6,537 nt of DNA from Lachnospiraceae bacterium UBA4317 (GCA_002394525.1 DGUF01000267.1:1-6537), one strand, 5' to 3'; numbered from the stretch's first letter, positions 1 to 5,684 are shown. Notes: generated by a model from the sequence alone, not told the origin. Made by a program: numbers and translations.

Positions 1-36
1 CATCCTGTCCGCGCATGGCTCATTGCTAACGCGCAA

Positions 37-72
37 AAAGGCGCACGGGAATAAACATCCCCCGGCGCCTTT
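37..72. terminator. Terminator-like hairpin at left edge
   Basis: AAAGGCGC (37-44) pairs with GCGCCTTT (65-72), and CGGG (46-49) with CCCG (61-64). This gives a 12-bp GC-rich stem with one bulged A and an 11-nt loop. On the plus strand only three Ts end the stem. On the minus strand five Ts follow it, so it would work better for minus-strand transcription or bidirectionally. It probably ends a gene lying left of the window, which cannot be seen. Confidence 0.5.
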
Positions 73-322
73 GCCCTGGACTAAGATAATCAAACGTGAT
101 TTTCTACATATTATTTCGCCTTTCAGCAAATGTCAAGTCAGCTCCGGATAGGGTCTCCACCGGCCCGCGGGATTGTTAAGAAACATTCTAATCTTTTTTT
201 AATAATAGGGTCTTAAAATAGAATCACGCAATATGGTGTGGAGCTTTTTGATTTCCCGACTTTTTGTGACGGATATACGTAACACTGTCGTCAACACGCA
301 GATAAAGAAAAGGAGGAAAAAT
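73..322. other. Non-coding upstream region of the FN3 gene
   Basis: I see no convincing gene here. Positions 179-235 are AT-rich and include a T7 run (194-200) and TAAAAT (214-219), a possible -10 box, but no good -35 lies 17 bp upstream. Any promoter for the secreted FN3 protein should be in this stretch. The in-frame ATG at 233 is not preceded by a ribosome site and would place about 30 hydrophilic, basic residues in front of a normal signal peptide, so 233-322 is treated as 5' untranslated region. Confidence 0.4.
311..316 (+). promoter_or_regulatory. Ribosome binding site fixing the FN3 start
   Basis: A perfect AGGAGG lies 6 nt before the ATG at 323. It selects this start over the longer in-frame ATG at 233. 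Confidence 0.85.
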
Positions 323-1024
323 ATGAAAAAGGTACTTGGGCGCATAACTTCGCTCCTCATGGCAGCCATTCTGCTGACAGGCTTTGCCCCTGCCCTGAAC
401 GCCGAGGCCGCCCTGGCAAAGCCCGGAAACTGCCGCTTCGTCAGGTGGGTTGAGAAGGATGATTTCGATGACTGCGTCATCCAGTGGAACAAGGTGACCG
501 GCGCTGACGGCTACCAGACCCTGGTCTGCTGGACCAACGGCAGCCACGCCCGCTACAAGAACTGGGGCAAGACCACTACCCGGGCCACGCTCAGAGACCT
601 CGAGGACGATCATGTCGCCCAGGTCAAGGTCCGCGCCTTCAAAAACACATCCAAGGGCAAATCTTATGGCCCCTGGTCCAACATCGCCTTCATCACCCCC
701 TCTCCCGATGACTACTCCGTGAAGGTGGTGAGTTCAAATGCCAATAACCTGCAGATGAGGATCACCTGGGACATCATCTACGGATGCAACGGCTACAACG
801 TCTTTCTGACCACCAATCCCAAAGGAACCTGGGTCTGGAACCAGTCCACCTCCACCAGTGCAACCTCCCGCACCGCAGATGTCAAAAAATACCGCGGCGC
901 CAACCTGAAAAAGTATACCAACTATTACTTCCGGATCGTGACCCGGCGCAGACATAACGGTGTCTTCTGCACCGTCCCCGTGCCCTCGGCCAGCTACTAC
1001 ACCGGAACCTTCCGCTTCCAATAA
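323..1024 (+). CDS. Secreted fibronectin type III-like protein
   Basis: Predicted 233-residue exported protein of unknown specific function. Residues 1-29 are a Sec signal peptide: basic MKK start, hydrophobic core at about 10-24, and a likely cut after AEA near residue 29. Two beta-sandwich repeats follow. Residues about 33-126 show the fibronectin-III pattern (IQWNKVTGADGYQ, then a VKVRAF strand and a PWSN ending). Residues about 130-230 are a more divergent copy (ITWDIIYGCNGYNV, then YYFRIVTRRR). I see no LPXTG, transmembrane anchor, dockerin or catalytic domain, so it is probably released or held by protein-protein contact. In this family such repeats usually mediate binding. The gene stands alone and converges on the PepSY gene, with a hairpin between them. 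Secretion is well supported; the role is unknown. Confidence 0.85.
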   Translation: MKKVLGRITSLLMAAILLTGFAPALNAEAALAKPGNCRFVRWVEKDDFDDCVIQWNKVTGADGYQTLVCWTNGSHARYKNWGKTTTRATLRDLEDDHVAQVKVRAFKNTSKGKSYGPWSNIAFITPSPDDYSVKVVSSNANNLQMRITWDIIYGCNGYNVFLTTNPKGTWVWNQSTSTSATSRTADVKKYRGANLKKYTNYYFRIVTRRRHNGVFCTVPVPSASYYTGTFRFQ

Positions 1025-1064
1025 TAAATGATGATGCGGGGCACAAATTGACCTGATTGAAAAT

Positions 1065-1102
1065 CAGCCGCAAGAGATGAAACCTGTCATCTCTTGCGGC
1101 TG
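1065..1102. terminator. Convergent bidirectional terminator hairpin
   Basis: A perfect 16-bp inverted repeat: 1065-1080 pairs with 1087-1102 around a 6-nt loop. It lies 40 nt past the FN3 stop and also faces the minus-strand PepSY gene. The tails are only moderately T-rich (CTTTATC on plus, ATTTTC on minus). Its position between convergent genes supports a shared terminator. Confidence 0.75.
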
Positions 1103-1121
1103 CTTTATCATCTGATATGTC

Positions 1122-1140
1122 CACAGGCGCCCGGCCTGTG
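1122..1140. repeat. Small perfect hairpin in convergent gap
   Basis: CACAGGC (1122-1128) and GCCTGTG (1134-1140) form a 7-bp stem with a 5-nt loop. There is no T-tract. A second small stem, TCAGGC/GCCTGA (1268-1273/1278-1283), lies just past the PepSY stop codon. Nothing else is recognisable in 1103-1286. Confidence 0.4.
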
Positions 1141-1286
1141 AGCGGTCACTTCCGTTCTATTATAGGACTCTGCCTCTGTTTATGGCGGGCAGGCTATAAC
1201 AGACTCTGCTTTATATAATTTCAATTTATATGATTTCAAACTGAACAGCAGATCTGTTTTTTGATATTCAGGCCGGAGCCTGAGCA

Positions 1287-1547
1287 TTAATCAAAATCCT
1301 TGTCAACCTTCAGAATAGCGCCGTTCTTGGGATCAATGTCATACTCATATTCGATGCCGTTGTGGAAGAACTCCACCTCGTAGACCAGGCCGCCGTCCTC
1401 ATGATCGATCTTGGCCTTTTTCATCATGACATCATCCTTTTTCAGATTAGCGTGTTTCAGTGCAGCTTCAATGGCCTCGTCCGGTGTGATCTGGCCGCCT
1501 GCTACCTGCTCAAGAGCCTGCTCGTTCAGTTTGTTAAGATCACTCAT
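1287..1547 (-). CDS. PepSY-domain mini-protein with double-glycine leader
   Basis: An 86-residue protein. Residues 1-18 look like a bacteriocin-type leader: LNKLNEQALEQVAGG ends in the Gly-Gly that C39-peptidase ABC exporters recognise and cleave. Residues 19-86 form one PepSY domain, from ITPDEAIEAALKHANL to a YEVEFFHNGIEYEYDIDPKNG strand pair closing with GAILKVDKDFD. PepSY domains are known from propeptides of M4 peptidases and from stand-alone secreted proteins. There is no hydrophobic Sec signal peptide. The mature part would be 68 residues, acidic, without cysteine. The start is fixed by AAAGGAGG on the minus strand, 6 nt upstream. No exporter, protease or modification enzyme is seen nearby, so export through the GG route is inferred. 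If the GG motif is a coincidence, the protein would be cytoplasmic. Confidence 0.85.
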   Translation of the reverse strand: MSDLNKLNEQALEQVAGGQITPDEAIEAALKHANLKKDDVMMKKAKIDHEDGGLVYEVEFFHNGIEYEYDIDPKNGAILKVDKDFD

Positions 1548-1575
1548 TTTGTACCTCCTTTGATGATTGATGCTG

Positions 1576-1589
1576 CGGATAAATATCCG
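1576..1589. promoter_or_regulatory. Palindrome in PepSY 5' untranslated region
   Basis: CGGATA-AA-TATCCG is a perfect 14-bp palindrome between the predicted transcription start (about 1606) and the PepSY ribosome site (1554-1561). It could be an operator or a small RNA hairpin (CGGAU/AUCCG around a 4-nt loop). Confidence 0.35.
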
Positions 1590-1612
1590 ATTGACTTTAT
1601 CTGTCTTCCATT

Positions 1613-1641
1613 GTAATACTTCTCTATCACAAAAGTGTCAC
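1613..1641 (-). promoter_or_regulatory. Sigma-A promoter of the PepSY gene
   Basis: Read on the minus strand: -35 GTGACA (1641-1636), 17-bp spacer, -10 TATTAC (1618-1613). The predicted start near 1606 leaves a leader of about 59 nt before the ATG. Confidence 0.55.
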
Positions 1642-1647
1642 AAATTC

Positions 1648-1715
1648 AAACATTTTACTTCGTTTTAACATAAAAAATCCCTTCTGCATCTCTATTCATG
1701 CGAAGAAAAATGTTT
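1648..1715. repeat. 15-bp near-perfect inverted repeat upstream of PepSY promoter
   Basis: Arms 1648-1662 (AAACATTTTACTTCG) and 1701-1715 (CGAAGAAAAATGTTT) match at 14 of 15 positions and are 38 bp apart. The left arm begins just upstream of the PepSY -35 box, so a paired operator is possible. No coding function is seen. Confidence 0.45.
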
Positions 1716-1755
1716 ATGGCAATGGAACCAACCTGTCTGAGCGCGGCCTCCCGCA

Positions 1756-1787
1756 AACAGGCATAGAGAGACGGAACAGGCATAGAG
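1756..1787. repeat. 13-bp direct repeat, 19-bp period
   Basis: AACAGGCATAGAG occurs exactly at 1756-1768 and again at 1775-1787. It lies about 100-135 bp upstream of the -35 box of the T-box operon promoter. Confidence 0.6.
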
Positions 1788-1812
1788 GGCTGCAACCCTT
1801 ATAGGTAAAATG

Positions 1813-1888
1813 CCGTTCCGTAAAAAATGACCGTTCTGTCAAAAAATACCGGACCGGCAAAAAAGACTATGTCCGTCCTTGAAAAAAC
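1813..1888. repeat. A-tract repeats of about 18 bp upstream of operon promoter
   Basis: Degenerate units begin at 1813, 1831 and 1849, exactly 18 bp apart. Each is CCGTTCYGT-like followed by a run of six A (1822-1827, 1841-1846, 1859-1864). A looser unit ends with A6 at 1882-1887 and another A5 sits at 1903-1907. The A-runs recur every 16-23 bp, close to two helical turns, up to and into the promoter. Intrinsic bending, an UP-like element or regulator sites are possible. Confidence 0.5.
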
Positions 1889-1891
1889 CGA

Positions 1892-1920
1892 TTGCTTTTT
1901 CGAAAAACAGATGCTAGACT
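1892..1920 (+). promoter_or_regulatory. Promoter of the T-box operon
   Basis: -35 TTGCTT (1892-1897), 17-bp spacer, extended -10 TGC-TAGACT (1912-1920). The predicted start near 1927 sits just before T-box Stem I, and no other good promoter is visible between it and the first gene. Confidence 0.6.
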
Positions 1921-2170
1921 GTCTGTAAACCGTTGACGAAGAGTGAGTAGGCTGGATCATGATCCTCCCAGAGAGCTGTGGATGGTGGGAGCACGGCAGG
2001 TGATGAGCAGTTGAATGGACTTCCGAGGGCGAGCAGAAAGACTGTCTGGTATATTCATGAGATCACAGACAGCCCGTGTATGCGAGACGGAGACGGCACT
2101 CCGTGAAAAACAGCAGGCGTATGTCAGTACGCGCAGAGTGGGTATTTTTTACCAGGCCGGGTGGCACCGC

Positions 2171-2186
2171 AGGTTTATGGAACCTG
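2171..2186 (+). promoter_or_regulatory. T-box antiterminator helix
   Basis: AGGTT (2171-2175) pairs with AACCT (2181-2185) just after the T-box bulge, optionally extended by C2170-G2186. It shares 2183-2186 with the terminator's 5' arm, so the two folds exclude each other. Confidence 0.8.
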
Positions 2187-2226
2187 TCCCAGCATTGAGA
2201 CATGCAGGGACGGGTTTTTTGTTTTT
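2183..2226 (+). terminator. T-box intrinsic terminator
   Basis: CCTGTCCC (2183-2190) pairs with GGGACGGG (2207-2214, one G-T pair). An inner GCAT/ATGC stem (2192-2195/2202-2205) extends it. T6, G and T5 follow at 2215-2226. It is the off state of the riboswitch. Confidence 0.92.
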
Positions 2227-2233
2227 ATAAAAA

Positions 2234-2240
2234 AAGGAGA
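2234..2240 (+). promoter_or_regulatory. Ribosome site fixing the dehydrogenase start
   Basis: AAGGAGA lies 4 nt before the ATG at 2245. The in-frame ATG at 2161 is rejected because it sits inside the T-box motif and its first 28 codons would run through the terminator. Confidence 0.85.
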
Positions 2241-2244
2241 GATT

Positions 2245-3348
2245 ATGGAAGGCTACAGCATGTATTTTCCCTGCTACACGATCGGACACGATGTATATGA
2301 AAAGGTAGGAAAGGTCTGCAGGGACTACGGAACCAGCGCCGTGATCATCGGCGGGCACAAGGCCCTGGCGGCCGCGCAGGAAAAACTGGAGCGGGCCTGC
2401 CGGGAGGGCGGCATCTCGATCACCGGCGTCCTCTGGTACGGCGGCGAGTGCTCCTATGAAAATATGGAAATGCTGGCGGCCGCTCCGGCCGTCCGGGAGG
2501 CAAAGCTCCTGTTTGCCGTCGGCGGCGGCAAGGTCACCGACACGGTCAAGGCCCTGGGCGAAGAGATCAACAAGGCCGTCTTCGCCTTTCCGACGATCAC
2601 CTCCAACTGCGCCGGCTGCACCAGCGTCTCCATCATGTACCACCCGGACGGAAGCTTTCTCAGGCCCTTTTTCATCACCAGGCCGCCCCTTCACACCTTC
2701 CTGGACCTGGACATCATTGCCGACGCTCCCTCCCGCTATATGTGGGCGGGCATGGGGGACACCTACGCCAAGTTTTTCGAGGCGGACATGTCCTCCCGGG
2801 GCGAGGAACTCAGCCACTATGTGGGCCTGGGCGTGACGATCAGCCGCATGTGCCTGGATCCCGTCCTCAAATACGGGGAACAGGCGCTCAGAGACAATGA
2901 GGCAGGAATTGCCTCTTCCGCCCTGGAAAACATCGTCCTGGCCATCAATGTGACGACTGCCCTGACCTCGATCCTGGTCACCAAGGACAAGATCATCGAC
3001 TACAACACGGGCCTGGCCCACGCCATCAACTACGGCCTGACCTCCTATCCGGAGGTGGAGCACAAGCACCTGCACGGAGAGATCGTGTCCTTCGGCGTCC
3101 TGGCCCTGCTCCTGATCGAGTCCCAGATCGACACGTCCTACAGGCAGGTCTTTGACCGCATGCTGGCCTTCAGCCGGTCCGTGGGACTGCCGGTCCGCCT
3201 GGAGGACCTGGGCCTGACAGAGGCAGACACCGACGCGGTTATCGACAAGGCCCTGGCCATGCCGGACATCGACCACAACCCCTATCCCATCACCCGCGAA
3301 ATGCTGGTCCGTGCCTTCGCGGACCTTCGTGCCGCAGCGGCGCGGTAA
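2245..3348 (+). CDS. Iron-type alcohol dehydrogenase, HcxA/YbdH-like
   Basis: A 367-residue cytoplasmic NAD(P)-dependent oxidoreductase of the Fe-ADH/glycerol dehydrogenase/dehydroquinate-synthase fold. The nucleotide-binding GGGKVTDT is at 93-100. The metal ligands expected in the family are Asp172 (GMGDTYAKFFEA), His259 (GLAHAINYGL) and His277 (HLHGE). FPTITSNCAGCTSVSIMY (115-132), GDTYAK and LHGE resemble E. coli YbdH (HcxA), a hydroxycarboxylate dehydrogenase reported to reduce 2-oxo acids, more than glycerol dehydrogenase or butanol dehydrogenases. Length is typical and no key residue is missing. It is the first gene after the Trp T-box, with the permease 97 nt downstream. I infer interconversion of a 2-hydroxy acid and a 2-oxo acid, perhaps an indolic one, when Trp is short. 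The family call is secure; the substrate is open. Confidence 0.9.
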   Translation: MEGYSMYFPCYTIGHDVYEKVGKVCRDYGTSAVIIGGHKALAAAQEKLERACREGGISITGVLWYGGECSYENMEMLAAAPAVREAKLLFAVGGGKVTDTVKALGEEINKAVFAFPTITSNCAGCTSVSIMYHPDGSFLRPFFITRPPLHTFLDLDIIADAPSRYMWAGMGDTYAKFFEADMSSRGEELSHYVGLGVTISRMCLDPVLKYGEQALRDNEAGIASSALENIVLAINVTTALTSILVTKDKIIDYNTGLAHAINYGLTSYPEVEHKHLHGEIVSFGVLALLLIESQIDTSYRQVFDRMLAFSRSVGLPVRLEDLGLTEADTDAVIDKALAMPDIDHNPYPITREMLVRAFADLRAAAAR

Positions 3349-3392
3349 GGATCCGTCAGTAATAAGGATCCGTCAACAATAGGGATCCGTCA
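3349..3392 (+). repeat. Triple GGATCCGTCA repeat after the dehydrogenase stop
   Basis: GGATCCGTCA occurs exactly at 3349-3358, 3366-3375 and 3383-3392, a 17-bp period. Each copy is preceded by TAA, TAA or TAG; the first TAA is the dehydrogenase stop codon. Because 17 is not a multiple of 3, the three stops fall in three different frames. No hairpin or terminator is seen in the rest of the gap before the permease. Confidence 0.85.
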
Positions 3393-3445
3393 TAAAAAGC
3401 TCTGAACCTGCAGGATCATCAGATTCAAAATATAAGGAGGAAACC

Positions 3446-4591
3446 ATGTCAACCAATAAAAAGACACCCGCATCCCTGATCATGGGCGTGGCCTTTGTCT
3501 GGTTCACGACCCACTTCGGCGGCGGCTTTGCGTCCGGCGCCCAGCTCTATTCCTATTATCTGCGGTTCGGGATCTGGTGTCTGATCATGCCGGTCCTGGC
3601 CATGGCCTACAACGCCTTCTTTTTCAGCTACTGTCTGCGCTATGCCAGAAAGCATGAGGTCTACGATTACCGGTCCTACAACAACAGCTTCTACGGCAGG
3701 TTTGCGCCGGTCTTCTCCAACCTCTTTGAATTTCTCTACATCGTTGTCATGTGCGTGGCCCCGGCCGTTGCCTTTGCCACGGGCGGCGCGACGCTGAGCC
3801 AGGTCACGGGACTCCCCTACCTGGTCTGCACTCTGCTGATCGGTATCTTTATCTTCATCGTGGCCATCTTCGGGACCGACCTGGTCCGCAGGGTCTCCTC
3901 GGTCCTGTCCATCGTCATCATCGTCAGCCTGATCGCCGTCTATGTCCCCAACATCCTGACCAACCTGGCCGGGATCCGCGATGCCGCGGCCGCCATGCAG
4001 GCGGAGCCGGTCCCCTTCACAAAGGCCCTCTACTCGGCCTTCCTCTACGGGACCTTCCAGCTCTGCAACGTCGCCGTCTTTGTCCAGCACGGCAAGGTCT
4101 TTGAAAAGCCAAAGGACGCCGGAAAGAGCATGCTGATCGGCTGGATCATCAATTCCGCCCTCATGGTCATCGTCGTCCTGGGCCTGATGAGCGTTTACAC
4201 CGATCCCGATATGACGTCCGCCTCCGTCCCCACCCTCTTCATGGTCCAGCAGGGTGTCGGCGCCGCGGTCCTGACCCCCCTGATCTCCGTCCTGATCATC
4301 CTGGGCGCCGTGACCACGGCCGTCAACATGGTGGCCGCCATGGTCCGCCGCATCGGCAACGCGATCGAGTCACCGGAGGAGAAGGCAAAGACCGACCTCG
4401 GCCAGCCGATCCTCAAGACCGTCATCATCGCCCTCTGCTGCTGCCTGGTGGACTTCGGCATCGCCCAGTTCGGCCTCCTGACCCTGATCCAGAGGGCCTA
4501 CTCCACCATCGCCTATCTGGCGATCCCGGTCATCCTGATCCCCTACATCATTCATATGATCGTCACACGCTTTGACACAAAGAGCGCCTGA
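3446..4591 (+). CDS. YkvI-like 10-TM permease, substrate unknown
   Basis: A 381-residue polytopic membrane protein with about ten hydrophobic segments: roughly 11-33, 42-64, 92-115, 124-143, 150-173, 195-213, 228-251, 271-300, 322-343 and 350-373. GGGFASGAQ at 25-33 in the first helix matches the conserved GFASG motif of the YkvI family (COG3949), membrane proteins with resemblance to APC/LeuT-fold amino-acid transporters. Length is typical. Translation starts at an ATG 5 nt after AAGGAGG (3434-3440). It is 97 nt downstream of the HcxA-like dehydrogenase with no terminator between, so it should be co-transcribed and under Trp T-box control. I infer that it imports the dehydrogenase substrate, tryptophan itself, or a Trp precursor; export cannot be excluded. 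No substrate can be read from the sequence. Confidence 0.82.
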   Translation: MSTNKKTPASLIMGVAFVWFTTHFGGGFASGAQLYSYYLRFGIWCLIMPVLAMAYNAFFFSYCLRYARKHEVYDYRSYNNSFYGRFAPVFSNLFEFLYIVVMCVAPAVAFATGGATLSQVTGLPYLVCTLLIGIFIFIVAIFGTDLVRRVSSVLSIVIIVSLIAVYVPNILTNLAGIRDAAAAMQAEPVPFTKALYSAFLYGTFQLCNVAVFVQHGKVFEKPKDAGKSMLIGWIINSALMVIVVLGLMSVYTDPDMTSASVPTLFMVQQGVGAAVLTPLISVLIILGAVTTAVNMVAAMVRRIGNAIESPEEKAKTDLGQPILKTVIIALCCCLVDFGIAQFGLLTLIQRAYSTIAYLAIPVILIPYIIHMIVTRFDTKSA

Positions 4592-4605
4592 TGCCTGAAT
4601 CGAAA

Positions 4606-4640
4606 AAACGCAGGCGGTCTCCCGGCAGACCCCTGCGTTT
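4606..4640. terminator. Hairpin between permease and PanE-like gene
   Basis: AAACGCAGG (4606-4614) pairs with CCTGCGTTT (4632-4640) and GGTCT (4616-4620) with AGACC (4627-4631), with one bulged C and a 6-nt loop. The plus-strand tail is only TTTCGC. On the minus strand, six Ts follow the stem. It may be a partial terminator or attenuator after the permease gene, or a block to antisense transcription. Confidence 0.55.
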
Positions 4641-4700
4641 CGCAAAAACATTTATACTTCATCGCGGGCACAGACCCGGCTCGAAAGGACTATTACTGCT

Positions 4701-5612
4701 ATGGAATACAGAACTGCTGCCCTGATCGGGGCCGGCGCCGTCGGCGCCTTTTTCATCAACGGACTCACCGAAGTCCTGGGAGACAATTTCTGCGTGATCG
4801 CCAAAGGAGAACGGGCGGACCGCCTGCGCCGGGAGGGCCTTGTCATCAACGGCCGGCAGGTGGTCCCTGCCGTCTGCTCCCCGGAGGAGGCCGCCGGCGC
4901 GGACCTCATCCTGGTCGCCACCAAGTACAGCGGCCTGCCGGAGATCCTGGACAACCTGCGCCATATGACCGCCCCCCACACCACGATCGTCAGCGCCCTC
5001 AACGGCGTCGACAGTGAGGAGATCATCGCCCGGACTGTCGATGGATCACATATTTTGAACGCCTATATGATCATCCAGTCCACCCGGGTCGGAAACCGGA
5101 TCGATTACAACCTGGACGCAAAGGGCCTGATCTTCGGCGAAAAGAACACACCGGAAAAGACACCCAGGGCAGAGGCCCTGGACCGGCTGCTGACGCAGGC
5201 CGGCATCAATCACCGCTTCTCCCCGGAGATCTGCAGGGAGCAGTGGCAGAAATTCTCCCTCAACATCAGCAACAACCTTCCCCAGGCCATCTTTGGTGTG
5301 GGCTATGAGGCCTATGTCGACAGCCCCCACCTGCGCTATATCCACGACCGCCTCTTCGAGGAGGCTATCCTGGTCGCCGCCGCCTACGGCTACAATGTCC
5401 AGTATGACGAGAACCGCCCCGGCCGCGTCCGCCCGGATGCCCGCTTCTCCACCCTGCAGGACATCGACGCCGGCCGGCCCACGGAGATCGACATGTTCGC
5501 CGGCGTCCTGATGGAAAAGGCAAAGGCCGCCGGGATCGAGGTTCCCTTCACCACCTATACCTACCACGCCATCCGCGTCCTGGAGGAAAAAAACGAGGGA
5601 AAGATCTGCTGA
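4701..5612 (+). CDS. Ketopantoate reductase (PanE/ApbA) family enzyme
   Basis: A 303-residue NADPH-dependent reductase. The Rossmann motif GAGAVG is at 10-15. The C-terminal helical domain carries the family's catalytic Lys184 (EQWQKFSLNISNN) and Glu262 (GRPTEIDMFAG), and Asn101 (ALNGV) sits at the conserved substrate/cofactor site. The classic enzyme reduces 2-dehydropantoate to pantoate for CoA synthesis, but many paralogues in this family act on other 2-oxo acids, and no panB or panC is seen here. The ribosome site is weak and distant (AAAGGA, 11 nt before the ATG). The gene lies 109 nt after the permease, with a hairpin and a possible TATACT -10 box (4653-4658) in the gap. It may be the third gene of the T-box operon or have its own promoter. 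Family secure, exact substrate not. Confidence 0.88.
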   Translation: MEYRTAALIGAGAVGAFFINGLTEVLGDNFCVIAKGERADRLRREGLVINGRQVVPAVCSPEEAAGADLILVATKYSGLPEILDNLRHMTAPHTTIVSALNGVDSEEIIARTVDGSHILNAYMIIQSTRVGNRIDYNLDAKGLIFGEKNTPEKTPRAEALDRLLTQAGINHRFSPEICREQWQKFSLNISNNLPQAIFGVGYEAYVDSPHLRYIHDRLFEEAILVAAAYGYNVQYDENRPGRVRPDARFSTLQDIDAGRPTEIDMFAGVLMEKAKAAGIEVPFTTYTYHAIRVLEEKNEGKIC

Positions 5613-5684
5613 TTCCAGGAGACAAAGGGGACTTAGTCAAACTGTTACCTCCCCAATGACCCGCGCACCGTCCTTCATACCATG

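Larger units (their letters stand above)
1927..2226 (+). ncRNA. T-box riboswitch, predicted tRNA-Trp specific
   Basis: A transcription-attenuating leader that senses uncharged tRNA. Stem I: GAAG (1938-1941) pairs with CTTC (2020-2023); the loop holds AGTA (1946-1949) on the 5' side and GAA-TGG-A (2013-2019) on the 3' side, so the specifier is UGG (2016-2018), Trp. The upper part has the AGAGAG bulge (1970-1975) and an apical hairpin, GCTGTG/CACGGC (1975-1980/1992-1997), whose loop contains GGTG. Likely Stem II is 2042-2048/2066-2072, a IIA/B-like stem is 2087-2091/2100-2104, and Stem III is 2117-2121/2128-2132. The T-box sequence TGGCACCGC (2162-2170) starts with UGGC, complementary to GCCA, the 3' end of a tRNA with discriminator G, as expected for bacterial tRNA-Trp. 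Uncharged tRNA-Trp should stabilise the antiterminator and switch the downstream genes on. Class certain; Trp specificity strongly supported by two independent sites. Confidence 0.93.

Noticed and set aside
233..322. N-terminal extension of the FN3 protein from the ATG at 233
   Set aside because: It has no ribosome site, whereas a perfect AGGAGG precedes the ATG at 323, which opens directly with a signal peptide.
199..613. Two overlapping minus-strand frames opposite the start of the FN3 gene
   Set aside because: They are antisense to the signal peptide and first repeat of a convincing secreted protein, without ribosome sites or known motifs.
1244..1262. AACAG/CTGTT mini-hairpin followed by T-run as a plus-strand terminator
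   Set aside because: The stem is only 5 bp and A/T-containing, and no plus-strand gene needs it after the stronger 1065-1102 hairpin.
1813..1888. Short repeats as a CRISPR array
   Set aside because: The units are 18 bp with no distinct spacers, are degenerate, and are not accompanied by cas genes.
2015..2230. 71-codon plus-strand frame inside the T-box leader
   Set aside because: It lies wholly within the structured riboswitch RNA, begins in the specifier loop and lacks a ribosome site.
2149..3276. 375-codon minus-strand open frame opposite the dehydrogenase gene
   Set aside because: It is antisense to a clear Fe-ADH gene with intact metal-binding motifs. Its translation is Gly/Asp/Val-rich low-complexity text typical of the reverse frame of GC-rich, C-ending codons, and it would run through the T-box terminator.
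3449..4090. 213-codon minus-strand open frame opposite the permease gene
   Set aside because: Extremely Asp/Gly/Glu-rich composition, as expected from the antisense of hydrophobic codons. It has no domain pattern.
5046..5567. 173-codon minus-strand open frame opposite the PanE-like gene
   Set aside because: Shadow of the PanE-family coding strand; no recognisable domain.
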